Shown here: positions 4,798 through 5,348 of the stretch, in pieces
Numbering within the stretch: the stretch's first letter is position 1
How the letters are laid out: each line of letters begins with the position of its first letter
Source of the DNA: Clostridiales bacterium UBA6114
Lineage (GTDB): Bacteria; Bacillota; Clostridia; Oscillospirales; Butyricicoccaceae
Length of the DNA: 5,348 nt
Direction: 5' to 3'
NCBI GenBank assembly: GCA_002423435.1
Contig: DIWE01000022.1
Coordinates: 86,973 to 92,320, forward strand
Translations under genes and position numbers: made by a program
Notes under the pieces: model-generated
What the model saw: only the letters and a program-made list of their open reading frames with translations
What the model was told of the DNA's origin: nothing
Databases searched by the model: none

Positions 4798-5348
4798 CTA
4801 CTTCATGCACAGATGGACGGCGGCGGTTTTGAAGGTTTTCGGAAGCGCGAGGATATTCGGAGTGTCTCCCACATACTTCTTTTTTGCGTCCGCCAGAGCC
4901 TCCTCGAAGGTCGCCCGGGTTTTTAAGCCCATGCCTCTCGCGATGCCCGGCTCCCGCGCGCCCACGATATAGATCGCGCTCGTGTTCATCTCCGCGATGT
5001 GCCCGCAGCTCATCATGGAAAAGCCGTGAAACGGGTGGAACGCATTGCAGAAGCGGTATTTGCGGATATACTCCTCATTGGTCGCGAAATATTCCCCATA
5101 CCGGTTCATGTCCGGCAGGATGTTCATGTAGTCGTGCTGGAACAGCTCGTACAGCTCCCGAAGGTAAGGCCACCGCTCGTCATGAAAGTAGCCGTCGCAG
5201 ATGCTTGATACGATGAACACGCACCGATCGCTCATGATCCGCCTGTGGCGGATCACCTGCGCCGACAGCGCCTGCATCATCTGGATCGGGTTCGTGCCCA
5301 TTCCGTTTCCGTAGTGGAAGTCGGTCGGCATGCCGAAGACGATGACGT
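4798..5348 (-). CDS. LarA-like (DUF2088 superfamily) protein, C-terminal part, cut by the right edge
   Basis: The visible 183 codons end at a TAG stop (4800-4798), and the frame stays open to the window edge. The ATG at 5331 is internal, because codons before it (V-I-V-F-G) continue the fold without a Shine-Dalgarno site. The sequence resembles the C-terminal domain of LarA, the nickel-pincer lactate racemase, and its many homologues acting on other 2-hydroxyacids. A hydrophobic strand leads into HYGNGMGTNPIQMMQALSA, then a VFIVSSICDGYFHDE strand-turn, and near the end KTRATFEEALADAKKKYVGD and the final strand NILALPKTF. Family members are about 420-440 aa, so more than half is missing, including the His and Lys residues that bind the nickel cofactor in LarA. 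The segment aligned with the substrate-binding loop of LarA looks different from classical lactate racemase, so the substrate is uncertain. Assignment is by recalled family resemblance, not by search. Confidence 0.7.
   Translation of the reverse strand, partial: VIVFGMPTDFHYGNGMGTNPIQMMQALSAQVIRHRRIMSDRCVFIVSSICDGYFHDERWPYLRELYELFQHDYMNILPDMNRYGEYFATNEEYIRKYRFCNAFHPFHGFSMMSCGHIAEMNTSAIYIVGAREPGIARGMGLKTRATFEEALADAKKKYVGDTPNILALPKTFKTAAVHLCMK

Overview
The window looks like chromosomal DNA of an anaerobic, Clostridia-type member of the Bacillota. The evidence is moderate G+C (about half by eye), purine-rich Shine-Dalgarno sites, sigma-A-type promoters, a QueT-type ECF S-component, and a SulP/DUF202/TauE cluster with a LarA-like enzyme. 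This placement is inferred from gene content; no lineage marker gene is present.

Left edge (1-267): the 5' part of a tRNA gene, probably tRNA-Ala, lies on the minus strand and runs off the window. It is preceded by an unusually long leader (about 115 nt). The leader starts at a near-consensus minus-strand promoter (TTTACA, 17 bp, TATAAT) and can fold into a nested 18-bp structure. Its 3' arm can alternatively pair with sequence just before the tRNA. A weaker plus-strand promoter and a clear Shine-Dalgarno site lead into the first protein gene.

Plus-strand block (268-1836): gluQRS encodes glutamyl-Q tRNA(Asp) synthetase and is followed by queT, the substrate-binding component of a queuosine-precursor ECF transporter. 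One imports the precursor and the other decorates the finished queuosine in tRNA-Asp, so the two genes mark the two ends of one tRNA-modification pathway. The synthesis and insertion genes and the ECF energising module are not in the window.

Convergence point (1863-1901): a strong hairpin with a T-rich tail separates the two blocks and probably terminates transcription from both sides.

Minus-strand block (5348 down to 1894), in transcription order: a LarA-like (DUF2088) enzyme cut by the right edge, a TauE/SafE-family anion permease, a small DUF202 membrane protein, and a SulP anion transporter with a C-terminal STAS domain. Gaps are 24, 63 and 27 nt, consistent with one operon, possibly with an internal promoter before the DUF202 gene. 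Two anion permeases plus a 2-hydroxyacid racemase-like enzyme suggest handling of an organic or sulfur-containing anion, but the substrate cannot be read from sequence.

No mobile element, CRISPR array or defence system is visible. The least explained items are the structured tRNA leader and the make-up of the transporter/LarA-like cluster.
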